From NCBI GenBank assembly GCA_028622995.1, contig JAJQJQ010000030.1, forward strand, positions 1,364,001 to 1,428,000: 64,000 nucleotides of DNA, written 5' to 3'. The stretch comes from Panagrolaimus kolymaensis (Eukaryota; Nematoda; Chromadorea; Rhabditida; Panagrolaimidae). The notes beneath the pieces are model-generated. The model was given only the letters and a program-made list of their open reading frames with translations. It was not told where the DNA came from and searched no databases. Of the stretch, positions 1 to 11,098 are shown in pieces (positions within the stretch are counted from its first letter, which is position 1; every line of letters starts with the position of its first letter). A program made the position numbers and the translations under genes.

Positions 1-634
1 TTCGTGTGTGTGTGAATGAGAATATTACATATTTGGTGGTAAACTAAAACAACACAAAATAAAAGAAAAGAAACGAATTTTTTGGTTAGAGTTCTAACTT
101 TGGAAAATTGTTATGCTTTTTCAACTTTATGATGAAAAGTTAGTTAGTTCCACAGCGCAACAATAAAGTGAATAAAGTGAAGACAAAAATCGTTGCCAAA
201 GTTTTGTATCAAAAAGTTTAGTCATTTCCCGAATCCTTATCAACTTAATATTATGCTTTAAGTTAAAAATCAACCCATCTTTGTATCTCAAATAAGCCGT
301 GAAATGGATTCCATTATATGTAACCTTCATGATCGTTCCTTTACATTAACAATGTAAAAAAAAAGCACTTTCAAACAACCAAACAAAAAAAATCCACAAA
401 AAAAGAGACGCAAAAAAAATCTTTGATGCTTTCTTTAATCCATTCTTGGGGTTATCTTCTCAGTAAAGATTAACCATTAATGGAAGAAGAATAACTGTTT
501 TTAATTTCAAAAATTAATGTTTGCATTTTTCAAAAACTTAGAAAAAAGTTGCGAAGAAAAAAAATTTGATTTTGTTCCGTTTTCAAACATTTGCATTTTT
601 TGGTAAATTGCGCGCAGTTGCCAATGATTGTCAA

Positions 635-642
635 TTTCGCGC
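635..642 (+). promoter_or_regulatory. E2F-like TTTCGCGC motif
   Basis: TTTCGCGC fits the E2F core TTTSSCGC. It lies about 180 bp upstream of the first start codon, near a second GC-rich patch (GCGCGC). Such patches are rare in this AT-rich DNA. It would suit a promoter shared by the growth-related pair downstream, but a chance match is possible. Confidence 0.25.
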
Positions 643-796
643 TTCATTTTTTTCCCTATCACTTTTTTTCATTCAATCAAAGCCATTTTTCCTCAATCTT
701 CAAAACGTCTCTTCATTTTTGTTGTTGAACTTCATTATTTCAATCAACGTGGGTAATTTTCATCAATCAATCCATCAAAGTGTTTCTAATTTGGTT

Positions 797-805
797 CATT
801 TTTAG
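797..805 (+). promoter_or_regulatory. Probable spliced-leader (trans-splice) acceptor
   Basis: CATTTTTAG sits 11 bp before the first ATG. No upstream coding exon joins to it, so it reads as a nematode trans-splice acceptor or the end of a 5' UTR intron. Confidence 0.4.
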
Positions 806-816
806 GATCTTCAAAA

Positions 817-1392
817 ATGTCAAATCAACATCATCATTATCCTCAACATCCTCCTGGTCAATGGAATAATGATCATCTTTCTCATCAATATTATGAAGAA
901 CGTCATCAAAATGGAGTTGAACGAAGAAGTCGATCTTTTGTTATCATCGGATTACCGGAACTTCCTTCTCAAAGCGAGGAATTAAGAGAATCAGAAGATT
1001 ATCTAGCTGCTTGTGATATCGTTCGTTATCTTGGAATTGGTGATGAAGTTCAAACAAAACGTGTACGAAATGGTCCAGAAAATCTTCGAAATTTAATGGT
1101 TACTTTGCCATCAATTGAATCAAGGGATCTCGTTCTTCATCGCAAGCACTTTCTCTATTCAATAGACAAAGTTGCATCTTTGCGCCTTCATGCTGCACAT
1201 ATTTATCCTCCTCCACCATCTCATTATGCTCGTCAACCTCGTGCTACTGATGTTTATCCTTCTCAAGATGATTATTATCTTCCTCCATATCAATCAACTC
1301 AATATTCTGGTAATTCTCAACAATTTTCAAGATCTCAAACATCATATACCGTTTATCCCTCTAATAATTATCCTAGGAATGATAACTGGTGA
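817..1392 (+). CDS. Hypothetical protein with a retroelement ORF1-like domain
   Basis: A 191-residue single-exon protein. The N-terminal ~35 residues are rich in His, Gln and Pro. Residues ~38-110 run RSRSFVIIGLPELP, then an acidic helix-rich stretch with YLGIGDEV, then LRNLMVTLPS and RDLVLHRK. This order (R-S-V/I-I-GLPE, LGI, basic R-x-G, LP-S, RD-VL) resembles the small nucleic-acid-binding domain encoded upstream of reverse transcriptase in many non-LTR elements and found in stand-alone nematode proteins. The C-terminus is Tyr/Ser/Gln/Pro-rich and disordered. No zinc knuckle or reverse transcriptase is present here. The stop lies 157 bp before the next start, with AATAAA in between, which suggests the first gene of an operon. 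The family assignment is from recalled motif pattern; function is unknown. Confidence 0.75.
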   Translation: MSNQHHHYPQHPPGQWNNDHLSHQYYEERHQNGVERRSRSFVIIGLPELPSQSEELRESEDYLAACDIVRYLGIGDEVQTKRVRNGPENLRNLMVTLPSIESRDLVLHRKHFLYSIDKVASLRLHAAHIYPPPPSHYARQPRATDVYPSQDDYYLPPYQSTQYSGNSQQFSRSQTSYTVYPSNNYPRNDNW

Positions 1393-1421
1393 TTGATTGT
1401 CTTTCATATTTTTTACGTTTT

Positions 1422-1427
1422 AATAAA
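1422..1427 (+). terminator. Poly(A) signal AATAAA of the first gene
   Basis: AATAAA 30 bp after the stop, followed by a T-rich intercistronic stretch of about 110 bp before the next gene. This is the spacing seen in nematode operons. Confidence 0.6.
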
Positions 1428-1540
1428 TTTTTCTTTTGCATTTTTGATTGTGTTTCTTTTGATTTGAAAACTTACAGTTTTGTACTGTAATTGATATCTT
1501 TTGTATTTCTCCTTCTCTTTTCATTTATAAGATTGTGTCT

Positions 1541-1548
1541 TTTTCTAG
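1541..1548 (+). promoter_or_regulatory. Probable trans-splice acceptor of the HEATR1 gene
   Basis: TTTTCTAG ends one base before the start codon of the HEATR1 homologue and about 120 bp after the upstream AATAAA. That position fits a downstream-operon (SL2-type) acceptor. Confidence 0.5.
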
Positions 1549-1549
1549 A

Positions 1550-4500
1550 ATGACGTCGTTATCACGTCAACTTGGACGTCTCAAAGATGCTCCATCAACC
1601 GCCCAAGGCGTCGAAAGAGATTACTCCAGTTTGATCTTTGATAGGAAAGAAGCTGCTTCGTTGGATAAAGAACAAGCTTACAAACTTGGTTAGTCATCTT
1701 TACTTGCTTTACCTTGAATTCTAATCATTTTTTTTATTTTTTAGGTTTGGTCGGATTAGCACAGCTTAAGAAAATTGATCCTGCTATCGATGAATGGGAA
1801 CCTCAACTTTTTGATAAAACTGCGCTTGATTTCAATCGTTCAATGATTACAAAAGAAGAAAATGAAAAGTTTACGGCATCCATTGAACGCATGATTACTG
1901 TATTAGCTCCATATTTTCATCATCAAGCATGTAAACAAGTACTCGAATGGTTTATATATCGGTATCAGGTAAATTATTATTGCTTTGAAGGGTATTTTAT
2001 AATGTTCTTTCATTCTAGATTCATAACTTTGATGCTGAATTTCTCGCCATTGCGTTTCTTCCTTTTCATGATACGAACTCATATGGTCGCTTAGCAAATA
2101 TCCTTATGATTAAGAAGAATGATTGGCAATGGCTCAAAGAAGTAACAAAAGAAGGCGCACCTGTTCCATTCAACTTCATCACAAGGCAATGTTTGATCGC
2201 TGGTGGAAACATGCATTTGATTGGAGCTGTTTCTAACTTTGTTACTAATTTGACAAAGGTATGATTTTTAGCGAAAGCTTCAATGTGTGTTTTTACCTGC
2301 CATTTTTTAGACCTTCGATGAAGAATACATTGAAAAGAATTTCCAATACTTTTACTTGTTCTTTGCTAAACTTATTGCAAGCTTATTTGAAGATCCTGCA
2401 AATGCTACCGACCAAATGATATCTCGTATTATGCCTCATCTTGGCAATGCTTTAAAGTAAGTTTTTCTTTTACTGCTTCTTTTGACACACTCTCTTGTTT
2501 TAGATCGAAAGTTTATCCCTTTAAAATGGCTGGTATGATCCTCGTTTCTCAACTTGTTATGACTGTCACCTTAACTCAAGAGATACTTTTCCCCGTCATT
2601 TCATTGCTTTTAAACGTATGTTTTGTGTTGTTTCAAACTTTTTTCATTTTTGCTTGTTTCAGAAAGTTAAACCACATATGTTCCAATCAGCGATCGATAC
2701 TCTCATTGTTATTTGCCAACGTCAAACCCTTGATAGTCTTCCAATCAAAACTATTCGTCGATTGATCAAACGTCGTGATGAACTTGATCTTATCAATTAT
2801 TTTCAAAAGATTCAAGATGAAACTGATCTCGCTGGTTTCTTACGTCCATTTTGGTCCACGCTTCTCACAATTTACAATCAAAGTGTCGAAGATGAAGATT
2901 TCTCAGATTTACTTGCCATCTTTGATGTTACAACTGTTTCAAATAAGCTTTCATCACGTCAAGCAACAGATTTAATGGCTCTTGTTATCGAAAATATGGT
3001 CAACGATGAAAATGTGAAATTACCTAAAACACTTCTAAGAAACTTGAAATCTGTTATTCTTCGATTTGGTCCAGAATTTGATTTACTTCGAACAAAGAAT
3101 AAGAAAAAAGATGAAGAAACTATTGCTGCCTTAATTGAACAATGTCAAATTCAACCTCATGAAATTGGTGATCTTGATATTGAAAGAAAACGAAAGAGAA
3201 GACGACGAACAAGTAGCACTAAGAGTGTTGAAGATATCATGGATGATAAAGATGCCACCACTGATTCTAAAGCAACAGTAAGTTCATTTCTTCTATGAAT
3301 AGTGTTGATCCTTTCATTTTTTTTAAGCGTAAAGAACAACTCAATAATCTCGTCGAACCTGAACAAAAGAAGCATTTCAATGAAAGTCCATTAGTTATCG
3401 TTTACAAGTTTTCAAGTAAAAAATGGGATGAAATCGCCTTCATGCTTGAATCTTTCAAACGACCAGAATATATCAAAAAGTTCGATCAAGAAGATTTTGA
3501 AAGTTTTATTGTCAAAGTTATCTCAATTTTAACATCATCGGTGGTTCTTGTCAGAGAAGAATTGAAAGTTGCTCTTTCTTATGTAAGCTTTTTTACTCAC
3601 TTTTATTAACAACTTATTATTCGATTTTAGGTTCCATTAAGCTCTGATTTCATCTTTAAACTTTTATCAAAAGCTAAAACTGAACCTGAAGCAAAGAAAG
3701 CCAAACCTTTTGGTGTAAGAGAAGTTGAACCAGCCTTCCACAATGAAACAGATGAACAATATCAAAAGCGGATAATATTTGTACTTGAAATTTTGAACAT
3801 CAATGCTCATTACAATGCTGATACAAGACTTTTTGTTTTCTTATTCGATGTTGTTGAAGAGTAAGAAATACACTTTTTTGATTGTTGCTTTAACTACTTA
3901 TTTTTTAGGCTCATTGAAGCTAAAAAAGATTCCGATTATGACAACTATAAACTCAGCTTGATTATGTCACTTTTCTTGAAACATGTTCAAAAACCCGATG
4001 CTGCAAATTTACTCAGCAACAGTGTTCGACTCGATTTTATGGTGAAAGTCATCCGATTTACTCATGATCACAATGTTCTAAGAAATGCTTTACATATTTT
4101 GGCTTTATTGGCACCATTGATACCTGTATGTCTTCCTTACTCTTTCATTCTTTATACAGTTTGCTTTTTCAGGGTCGTGTTGTTACTCAAATTATGTCTG
4201 TTTTTACTTTCATGGGTGATGGTGGAACTCTCAAAAGAGATAATGATTTAACTCTATCTGTCGTCGAAGAAGCTCTGAATGCTCTATTCACAGCAATCAT
4301 CAATTCTGAAAAATGGGATAGCAAAGCTGCACAAACAAAAATTCGTCAAAAGCTTCTTGAAGTTAGCAAAATCTTCGCTATTTCTCTGATTGACATTCCT
4401 GCTCATCGACGAATGAGAATTCTTCGAGCTGTTGGTAATACCGTATCACCAAATGATTTATGGATCTTCCTCGGTGCTATCTATGATAATTTTTGTGGTA

Positions 4501-7079
4501 AATGGCAGAAAGCAACTTCCAAGAAGAATGATGCTGAAATAGTTCATGAAATTACTCTTGAATTTATTGGTGATTTTGAACCTGAAGTTCAACTTACAAC
4601 TGCTATCAACCTAATTGATTATGTTATTCAACTTGGTGGTGATCAACTTACAGCTGCTGATCGACTTAAAACTTCAAACACCAAAACCAATGATCTAATT
4701 ATCTTTGATCGTGATACTCGCTCAATTCATAAACTTCGCCATTTTCGTTTCTTGGTCTTTGGATGGGTTCTCAAATTCTTCAACTACAAACCTCTTTATG
4801 AACAACTTGGAGCACTTGATGATGAAAAGCTTTATGAAAGAATGCTTGAAGTTGGAAAGAAACTTTTGATCACAGTTACAAACCTTTCTGATTTTATGGA
4901 TGCTGGTGTCAAATACGCTGAAAACCAGCATCAAAAAATCGTTGAATCTGAAGCTCCTGAAATGGATAAAAATGGCGTTGTGCAAGCTTTGCGATACTGG
5001 GTCGCTTTAGCTGCTAAATGTGATGTCATCTGTGATCGAATGAGATGTCTTCTTCCATCAAATGTTTCTGGACATATCATTTGTGATCTTTTGATTGATT
5101 CTGATGATTCTCAAAAAGGAATTGATTCACATATTCGTGATCGTGCTATGCAACTTTTGAATGTTAAACTTATGACTCAAAGTGGCTTTGAAACTTCAAA
5201 TGATAAAGGTGACATTCATACAGATTATTTACTCAAATTTGCTCGGAAACTCAATGAATGGATCATACCTGCTGAAAGTCGAGATGATATCACACTTTGT
5301 CAAAATGCTGCTTTCAGTTTGAAACTTGTTGCAAAGAAAATTCCAGCTAATGAAGGACTAAAAGTGTTTACTGAAACGATGGAAAAATGTGTTGCTTTGG
5401 TTAGTTTTTCTTCTCTTTGAAACTTTTCATAAACATTACTTTTTTAGTTACGCGATTGGGGATCTTTTGACGAAGCAATGATTGGAAATATTTTACTTCT
5501 TGTTGGTGAACTTATTCGATCTCATAATCTCAAAGCCACTGTACTTTACTCTGAAGCAATTTGTTCCAACACCATTGAAATTTTACGTGATTGTGAAAAG
5601 AAAGCAGCCGAAGTCATTGAACAAATTGAAGCTGAAAAACAAAAAGAAGCTGCTGTTGCTGCATCAGAAGGAGGAGCAGATTCAACTGGAACTCGACGAA
5701 AAAGAAGCCAACTTTCTCTTTGTGGTAAACAATATGGTGATGATGTTCTATTGCTGTGTGCTCTTACATGTTCTCAAAGATTGTTTGATCATTCTTCGAA
5801 GTTTATCACCAACTTTTATGAACCTTTCATCCATGTTGTTAGTCAATTGAGTGCTAAATATTTGAACGATTCCGATACCATCACAAATGAAGAAGTCAAT
5901 AAAGCAGCTGTAGCATCATCTCGAATGGACAATATTCGCTTACGTCTCAACTTTATACGTTCAGCCATCGCTAAACAAGAAATTCGTTTGCTCGTGGAAC
6001 CTTTCAATCAAGTATCTTCAAAGCTTATGAAACGTCCATTAACTTTATCATCACTTACGAGCTTAATTGGTGACACTATCAAACATACAAAGACCGATTA
6101 TGTTAAGAAAGTCATTGAAGAACTTGTGGAAATGTTTATGGGTTTATTCAAATTCAGAAAAAGTGATAAGAAATGGGAGGTTGGTTTTGCTTTGTTAGAT
6201 ACACATCTTAATCGCTTTTACTTTTTAGAAGTTTGAATACTATAATCAATGTGAAGATTCCATCATTGCCGCCTTTCTTGCTCTTGTTGATCATCTCAAA
6301 GCGGATGGATTACGTCCTATTGTTAATGGTCTTGTTGAACATGTTCAAAAATCTCTCAATGATCCAAACAATACTCGACTTATGGCTATTACTGTGTTCA
6401 ATTTTGCCAATCAATTCTACGACTCTTATCATAATTTGGCTATTCCATATTTCTCTCAACTCTGTGATTTATCCTTCAAAATCTTGAAGAACCTGAATGC
6501 TTCCAAAGTTGATACCGATGGACTTTTTATTGATGGAACAAATGCTGAAACAATCGAAGCTGCTCAAGCCAATCATCTTATTATTTTGATTTTGAAATTC
6601 ATTAACAAATGTGCTCGTCATACAAACTTCTTCTCCGAGTATGTTTTTTCTTCTTATTGATGATGTTCTTAATCGCCTTCATTTTCAGAGACATGGTTAA
6701 AGTTTGTCATCCGGCGGTACTCGATGAATTGGAAAATACGAAAGTTGCTGGACATGAAGATCGATGCGTTCCACATTTATCAAATTGCATTTACAGTATC
6801 GCTGAAGCTTCCGTGGATCTTTTCAATCGTGAAATCTGCAATTCTCTTCTTTTACGTACTCGAAATTCATCCTCAAAGATCCGATATCGTGCTGTCTTGG
6901 TGTTTGAACAACTGGTGGATCGAATTGGTGATTCTTTGGCACCATTATTACCTATGATCGTTCAATATCTCAGTGAATTACTGGAAGATACAAATAAGAA
7001 GGTCACAACTCAAGCTGAAAAAACCATTCGACTTTTACGTGAAAAGTTTGGTAATGAAGTTCTTGGAAATGATCAATAA
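1550..7079 (+). CDS. toe-1: HEATR1/UTP10 (TOE-1-like) small-subunit processome protein
   Basis: Homologue of human HEATR1 / yeast Utp10, a HEAT-repeat subunit of the nucleolar t-UTP complex that acts in Pol I transcription and 18S pre-rRNA processing. The start MTSLSRQLGRLKDAP matches the conserved HEATR1 N-terminus; DRKEAASLD and APYFHHQACKQVLEWFIYR follow. The C-terminus (LPMIVQYLSELLEDT, then VTTQAEKTIRLL) is the BP28-type end. I read 13 exons: 1550-1688, 1745-1968, 2019-2258, 2311-2456, 2504-2615, 2663-3277, 3328-3582, 3631-3860, 3909-4125, 4173-5399, 5448-6179, 6229-6638 and 6689-7079. The sum is 4938 nt, 1645 residues. This is shorter than human HEATR1 (~2100), as I recall for nematodes. 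A basic, acidic-flanked segment (KRKRRRR) near the end of exon 6 could be a nuclear signal. All introns are 47-56 bp. The gene is intact and probably second in an operon. Confidence 0.93.
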
Positions 7080-7650
7080 TTAAATGCCTATTTTTTTGTT
7101 ATGTTGTTATTATATTTGTTTGTTGAATTTATAATAAATTTTTTATACCATATAACTTGTGTTTCATTCATTGCAATCTAATTTATGTAATTCTTTTTAA
7201 AGGAATGTTTAAAATGGAAAAGATTAGCAAACATCCATAATGTATCAAAAACTCTTTGCATGAAAAGAGTTTAGAAAAAGCAACTATTCGATTTATCAAA
7301 CTTTCCTATGAACCACTTGAGAAAGATAATTAAAATATAATAAGGCTCAAGTAAATATGAGATACAGCAGACAACGTTTACCTTTCTTTTCATGTTAATC
7401 GAAGTCCAAAAAAGCATTAAAGACATTGACTTCATTTTTAAAAAAGCCGCATCTTAGGCTTTATCTTAGCACGATTTTTACTGTCTCCCAAAAAAAAAAA
7501 TGAAGCTTCGTCAATGAAAATGAAAAACCTTCAAAAATGAATAAAAGGAGAATGATCCATTTCTAGAGCTTCATTTTTTGGTGAGCAACGTTTCAAAGCT
7601 CTGTTCGAAATTATATCAACAAGGTCTCTGTGCTGCAACTCAATTGAACT
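7080..7650. other. Intergenic, HEATR1 to STAR gene
   Basis: Holds the HEATR1 3' UTR and the promoter of the STAR/KH gene. No further gene, RNA or repeat was recognised. Confidence 0.5.
7133..7138 (+). terminator. Poly(A) signal of the HEATR1 gene
   Basis: AATAAA 53 bp after the stop, in a T-rich 3' UTR. Confidence 0.6.
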
Positions 7651-8681
7651 ATGGTTTTAAGTGGAACTACTCCGTCAACGTCGTCAATGATTGCTGCTGA
7701 ATCTGCTTCAACTTCGCATCAAAGTGTTGTCAAATCTTCATCGTCAGCTGTTACTTCTGGTGGATGTGTTCGTGATCAACAACATAAAGTTCATCGTCAA
7801 CGTGGTGGAAAAAGTCAACATCGTCAAAATGGAAAGAAAAATTGCGGTGGTAATAATCATCATTCAGGAAGCTATGGTCATCAACAGGATCGTACTGCGT
7901 ATGTTTTTTGTTTCATTTTTTTTGCCATTCTTCATTTCTTCTCTCATTTTTAGACTTGTCAATGAACAAATGGAAGAATTGATGCGTCTTTGCAACCATG
8001 AATATCAACACAAAGAATCCTATCAACATGCAATCAATCTTCTCCTTCGTGAAATTCAAGGTCTTCGTGGTTTTCCTGGTGGTAATATTGGATGTGGTAG
8101 CAGTCGAGCTTCTCCTGTTGCATCAATAGATTTGATCAATCCCATTTGTCAAACTCTTCCTTCACCACCCATTGGTCGTGCACTACCATATCACTCATCT
8201 CGACATGTTCATGTACCTGAAAATCCTGATTTCAATCTCATTGGTCGTGTTCTTGGTCCTCGTGGTTTCACCATTCGTGAACTTGAAACTCGTTATCAAT
8301 GTCGCATTTATGTTCGTGGTAAAGGTTCCATTCGTGTATGTTACTTTCTTTCTGATTCACTGAATGACGACTAATTGCTATGATTTTCAGGATCCTGAAA
8401 AGGCAAAGAAGCTTGCTGATAAACCTGGTTGGGAACATCTTACTGATGAACTCCATATTCTCATCCTTGCTGGTGGTTATGATCAAAACGAAGTTGAAAT
8501 GCGTCTAAACAACGCGAATGAATATGTTAATCGTTTACTTCATCCTCGTGGTTTCGATGCTTTCAAACGTCGTCAACTTGTATCTCTTGCTCTTCTCAAT
8601 GGAACTTTTCGTCCTCAACCACGTCAACAATCATCTGAAGAAGCTCATCATCATCATCCATCTCAAGTTGCTGTTCACTAA
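7651..8681 (+). CDS. STAR/GSG-family KH-domain RNA-binding protein
   Basis: Three exons: 7651-7898, 7954-8335 and 8391-8681; 306 residues. The first ~85 residues are Ser/Thr-rich, then His/Gln/Gly/Lys-rich and disordered. Residues ~90-120 (VNEQMEELMRLC...) resemble the Qua1 dimerisation helix of STAR proteins. From ~180 comes the KH core: NPDFNLIGRVLGPRGFTIRELE, in which GPRG is the RNA-binding loop, then CRIYVRGKGSIRD and WEHLTDELHILI, both diagnostic of the quaking/GLD-1/ASD-2/KHDRBS group. The C-terminus carries a His run. STAR proteins bind bipartite UAAY-type sites and control splicing or translation. It resembles the small nematode STAR paralogues more than full GLD-1. Exact orthology is not resolved. 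The 3' UTR has three spaced AATAAA signals. Confidence 0.88.
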
Positions 8682-8820
8682 AGAAGTTCTTCCTTCCACC
8701 ATTTCTTTGTTATCTCATCATTTTTGTTTGAGAATTGTTTTTATTTAGTAGTTATGTAGTAAATATTTGTAACTATTATGTCTTTATTTGTTATTGTACC
8801 TATGTATTTTGTAGTGTAAT

Positions 8821-8826
8821 AATAAA
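8821..8826 (+). terminator. Poly(A) signal 1 of the STAR gene
   Basis: GTAATAATAAAGTT context, 140 bp after the stop. It is the first of three near-identical AATAATAAAGTT blocks. Confidence 0.55.
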
Positions 8827-8950
8827 GTTTTGTTTAATAACCTTTTTTGTGTCTTAAGATTTTGGAGGAGGCAAATAGTTGCTTTGAAAAGCTCTATGAT
8901 ATTTTTGACGTATTTTTTAACTGTACATATTTTTGTTTTGTTTTTGTAAT

Positions 8951-8956
8951 AATAAA
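8951..8956 (+). terminator. Poly(A) signal 2 of the STAR gene
   Basis: Second AATAATAAAGTTATG block, preceded by a Tyr-codon-free T/G-rich element much like that of block 1. Confidence 0.4.
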
Positions 8957-9010
8957 GTTATGATAAAGTTTTATCTTTGTTTGTTTTTGTGCCTATTTTT
9001 GTTGTGTGAT

Positions 9011-9016
9011 AATAAA
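9011..9016 (+). terminator. Poly(A) signal 3 of the STAR gene
   Basis: Third GATAATAAAGTTATG block, 60 bp after block 2. The intervening T/G-rich sequence is shared, which implies a small tandem duplication of the 3' end signal. Confidence 0.4.
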
Positions 9017-10227
9017 GTTATGCTTGTTGTATGTTACAATATGGAGGAAAAGCAGATTGCAGTAAAAAAGCTTCCATAAGCTTTTATCTTGGTACAGCAT
9101 TAACGTTTATAATAGAGACATCATTTTCTTTCTTCAATGCACATGCAACTTATGTTCACATTTTTTCAAATAATATTCACTCCTTTTGTACCGTGCTATC
9201 ACGATGATTGAAGTGAAATAAGTAAAATAAACATATTACTAACGATACAGATAACCTCGCCTTCAAACTCAAAGCATTGCTAAGATTAGTGACTACCTTT
9301 TACAGAAAATTTTTCTCCTCTTCTGATTACTTTATAATTGTGACTCCTTTTGTATCGCAGATATCAAAGTAATGTAAGCTTCGTCAGTAAATTATTATTA
9401 ACCTAATAAATACTAAGCTTGCCTCCACCAACAAGATGCTTTAATATAATATTTGATTAAGCTTTTAAAGAAAGAAAAACCTTTATCCAGCTCTCTTTTG
9501 TTGAGTTATGGTAGTTTTTCTTTACTTACACTCAATGTTGGCTGCTTTGCTGAATCAGCTCTTGCTTTCATGATTAACTTTTCATTTAATAGTTTTACCA
9601 ATAAACCTAATGCTTACTATTAGGTGATTGACAAGATTAAAATGATGTCCATATCCATCTAAAAGCCTTTAGATATTTGCCTTTTTTTATGCTGCGATTA
9701 TTTTAGTTGAAGAAGTGAAGTTGCAGTTTTTCAAATGTTCTTATTATAAAGTTTTCCTTTAATTTTTGGGAATAATGGTGACGAACGTTTATGTTGCAAA
9801 TGGAATCTTCCATCTTTCAGATGTCCTTCAATTGACTTTCTGTTTCGGTAGTTTGTGAAGATGAAACAAATTTTCAAATCCGCATTTTTTTGTTGGCTTC
9901 GATAGCACTTTGTTGTTGTGTTATTTTGGACAGACGACATTGCTCGACATAATTGTTTTGATTCCACAAACAAAATATCAAAGGTCGAACAACCACCACA
10001 TGCATATTTTTTAGATATCTCTGATTCAGAAAAACAAATTCTTTATCCCTGCAGAGCTTGGTAAAACCGGATTAGAAAATGTCCTTTTTTTCTTCTTCAC
10101 GCTTACTTTCTTTCAAGTTTTTTTCATTCTCGTTTTTAGAGAGATGATTCAAAGTAAATTTTTATTTGTTAGTTTTTATCAATTTTTGATTCTTTAAACT
10201 AAAATTTCCTTTTTTCTCCCAGAAAAA

Positions 10228-11098
10228 ATGGATAATATTTATTCGTTAATTTTATTAATATTTATTGGACACATGATTACTGTAATTTTATGCGAATTAA
10301 AAGATTTTACACTTTTATGCGAAAAAGGTTATAAAATTTCTTCAATAAAAAGGGCGAATAGCTTTTATCAAAAAAATATGGCTGGTTCATTAACCATTGA
10401 ATGCATTAAAATTGGATTTAATATTAGCGAAGATTCTATTAAATGTGATACTTTAACTTCGGCTCCTCAATGTAATGGTTTTCCTGAAGGTTGTTCATCC
10501 AATCAATGGTTAGCGGGATTTCAAGCTTTTGTAGTTGAAAATTCCACCAATGCTATTTTGTAAGCTTTTTTTCTTTTCTGGGTTTTTTGAAACTTCTTTG
10601 AAATGAAGATTATTAGTAAGTTGAAGTTTTGTATTTTTTTTTTAAGATTGGATCCAATTTGTTGTTCAAGTCCCACAATAAAAGTGGATTCCATTTCTTG
10701 TGCCTCAGAAAGAATCAATGATGTTAGAGAACCATTTGATCATCAAATTGTTGCGGATGATCTTATTTATCGGTAAACTAACTAACTAACTTTTACTTTT
10801 TTTTCTTAAACTTTTCATTTCCAAATCCCAAATTTTTTTTAGTGGAATGCAATGTTGGCACCAATATGATTCAAATAATACTTTAGTGGATTTAGTATGG
10901 AAAATGGAAATATGTCAATTTTCAACGGATACTAAATTACCTCAACGAATATTTAATCTTGAAAATTGTCCACCGTGTGATTGTCATTGTGGAATTGATT
11001 TATGTGGAGATCATAAAGAACCCATAAGAATTGTTCATAAACAAATTAGCCCCAAAAGATGTGCATGTGATTGTTTATGTCATTATGAATGTATTTAA
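10228..11098 (+). CDS. Secreted cysteine-rich protein, unknown family
   Basis: Three exons: 10228-10559, 10647-10772 and 10843-11098; 237 residues. The N-terminus (MDNIYSLILLIFIGHMI...) is a signal peptide or anchor. The mature part has ~20 Cys, including FPEGCSS, LDPICCSS and a dense C-terminal cluster with CPPCDCHCG and RCACDCLCHYECI, so many disulfides are likely. There are potential N-glycosylation sites (NIS, NST). Exon phases agree and both introns have canonical ends. I do not recognise the family. The pattern suits an extracellular or cuticle/gut-secreted protein. ATG 10228 is chosen because the signal peptide begins there, directly after a CTCCCAG acceptor-like site. Confidence 0.7.

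Larger units (their letters stand above)
1..816. other. Upstream intergenic / 5' region of the first gene
   Basis: AT-rich sequence with no convincing gene. The short minus-strand reading frame near its left end has no family resemblance or splice context. The part next to the first gene holds an E2F-like octamer and ends in a TTTTTAG acceptor 11 bp before the start codon. Confidence 0.5.
8682..10227. other. Intergenic, STAR gene to Cys-rich gene
   Basis: The first ~340 bp is the STAR 3' UTR with three poly(A) blocks. The rest is AT-rich. Two weak copies of a CTCCTTTTGTA(C/T)CG motif occur near 9180 and 9345. No gene was found. CTCCCAG just before 10228 may be a trans-splice acceptor. Confidence 0.45.

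Noticed and set aside
127..330. Minus-strand 67-codon open frame
   Set aside because: No family resemblance, no splice or trans-splice context, and composition like the surrounding intergenic DNA.
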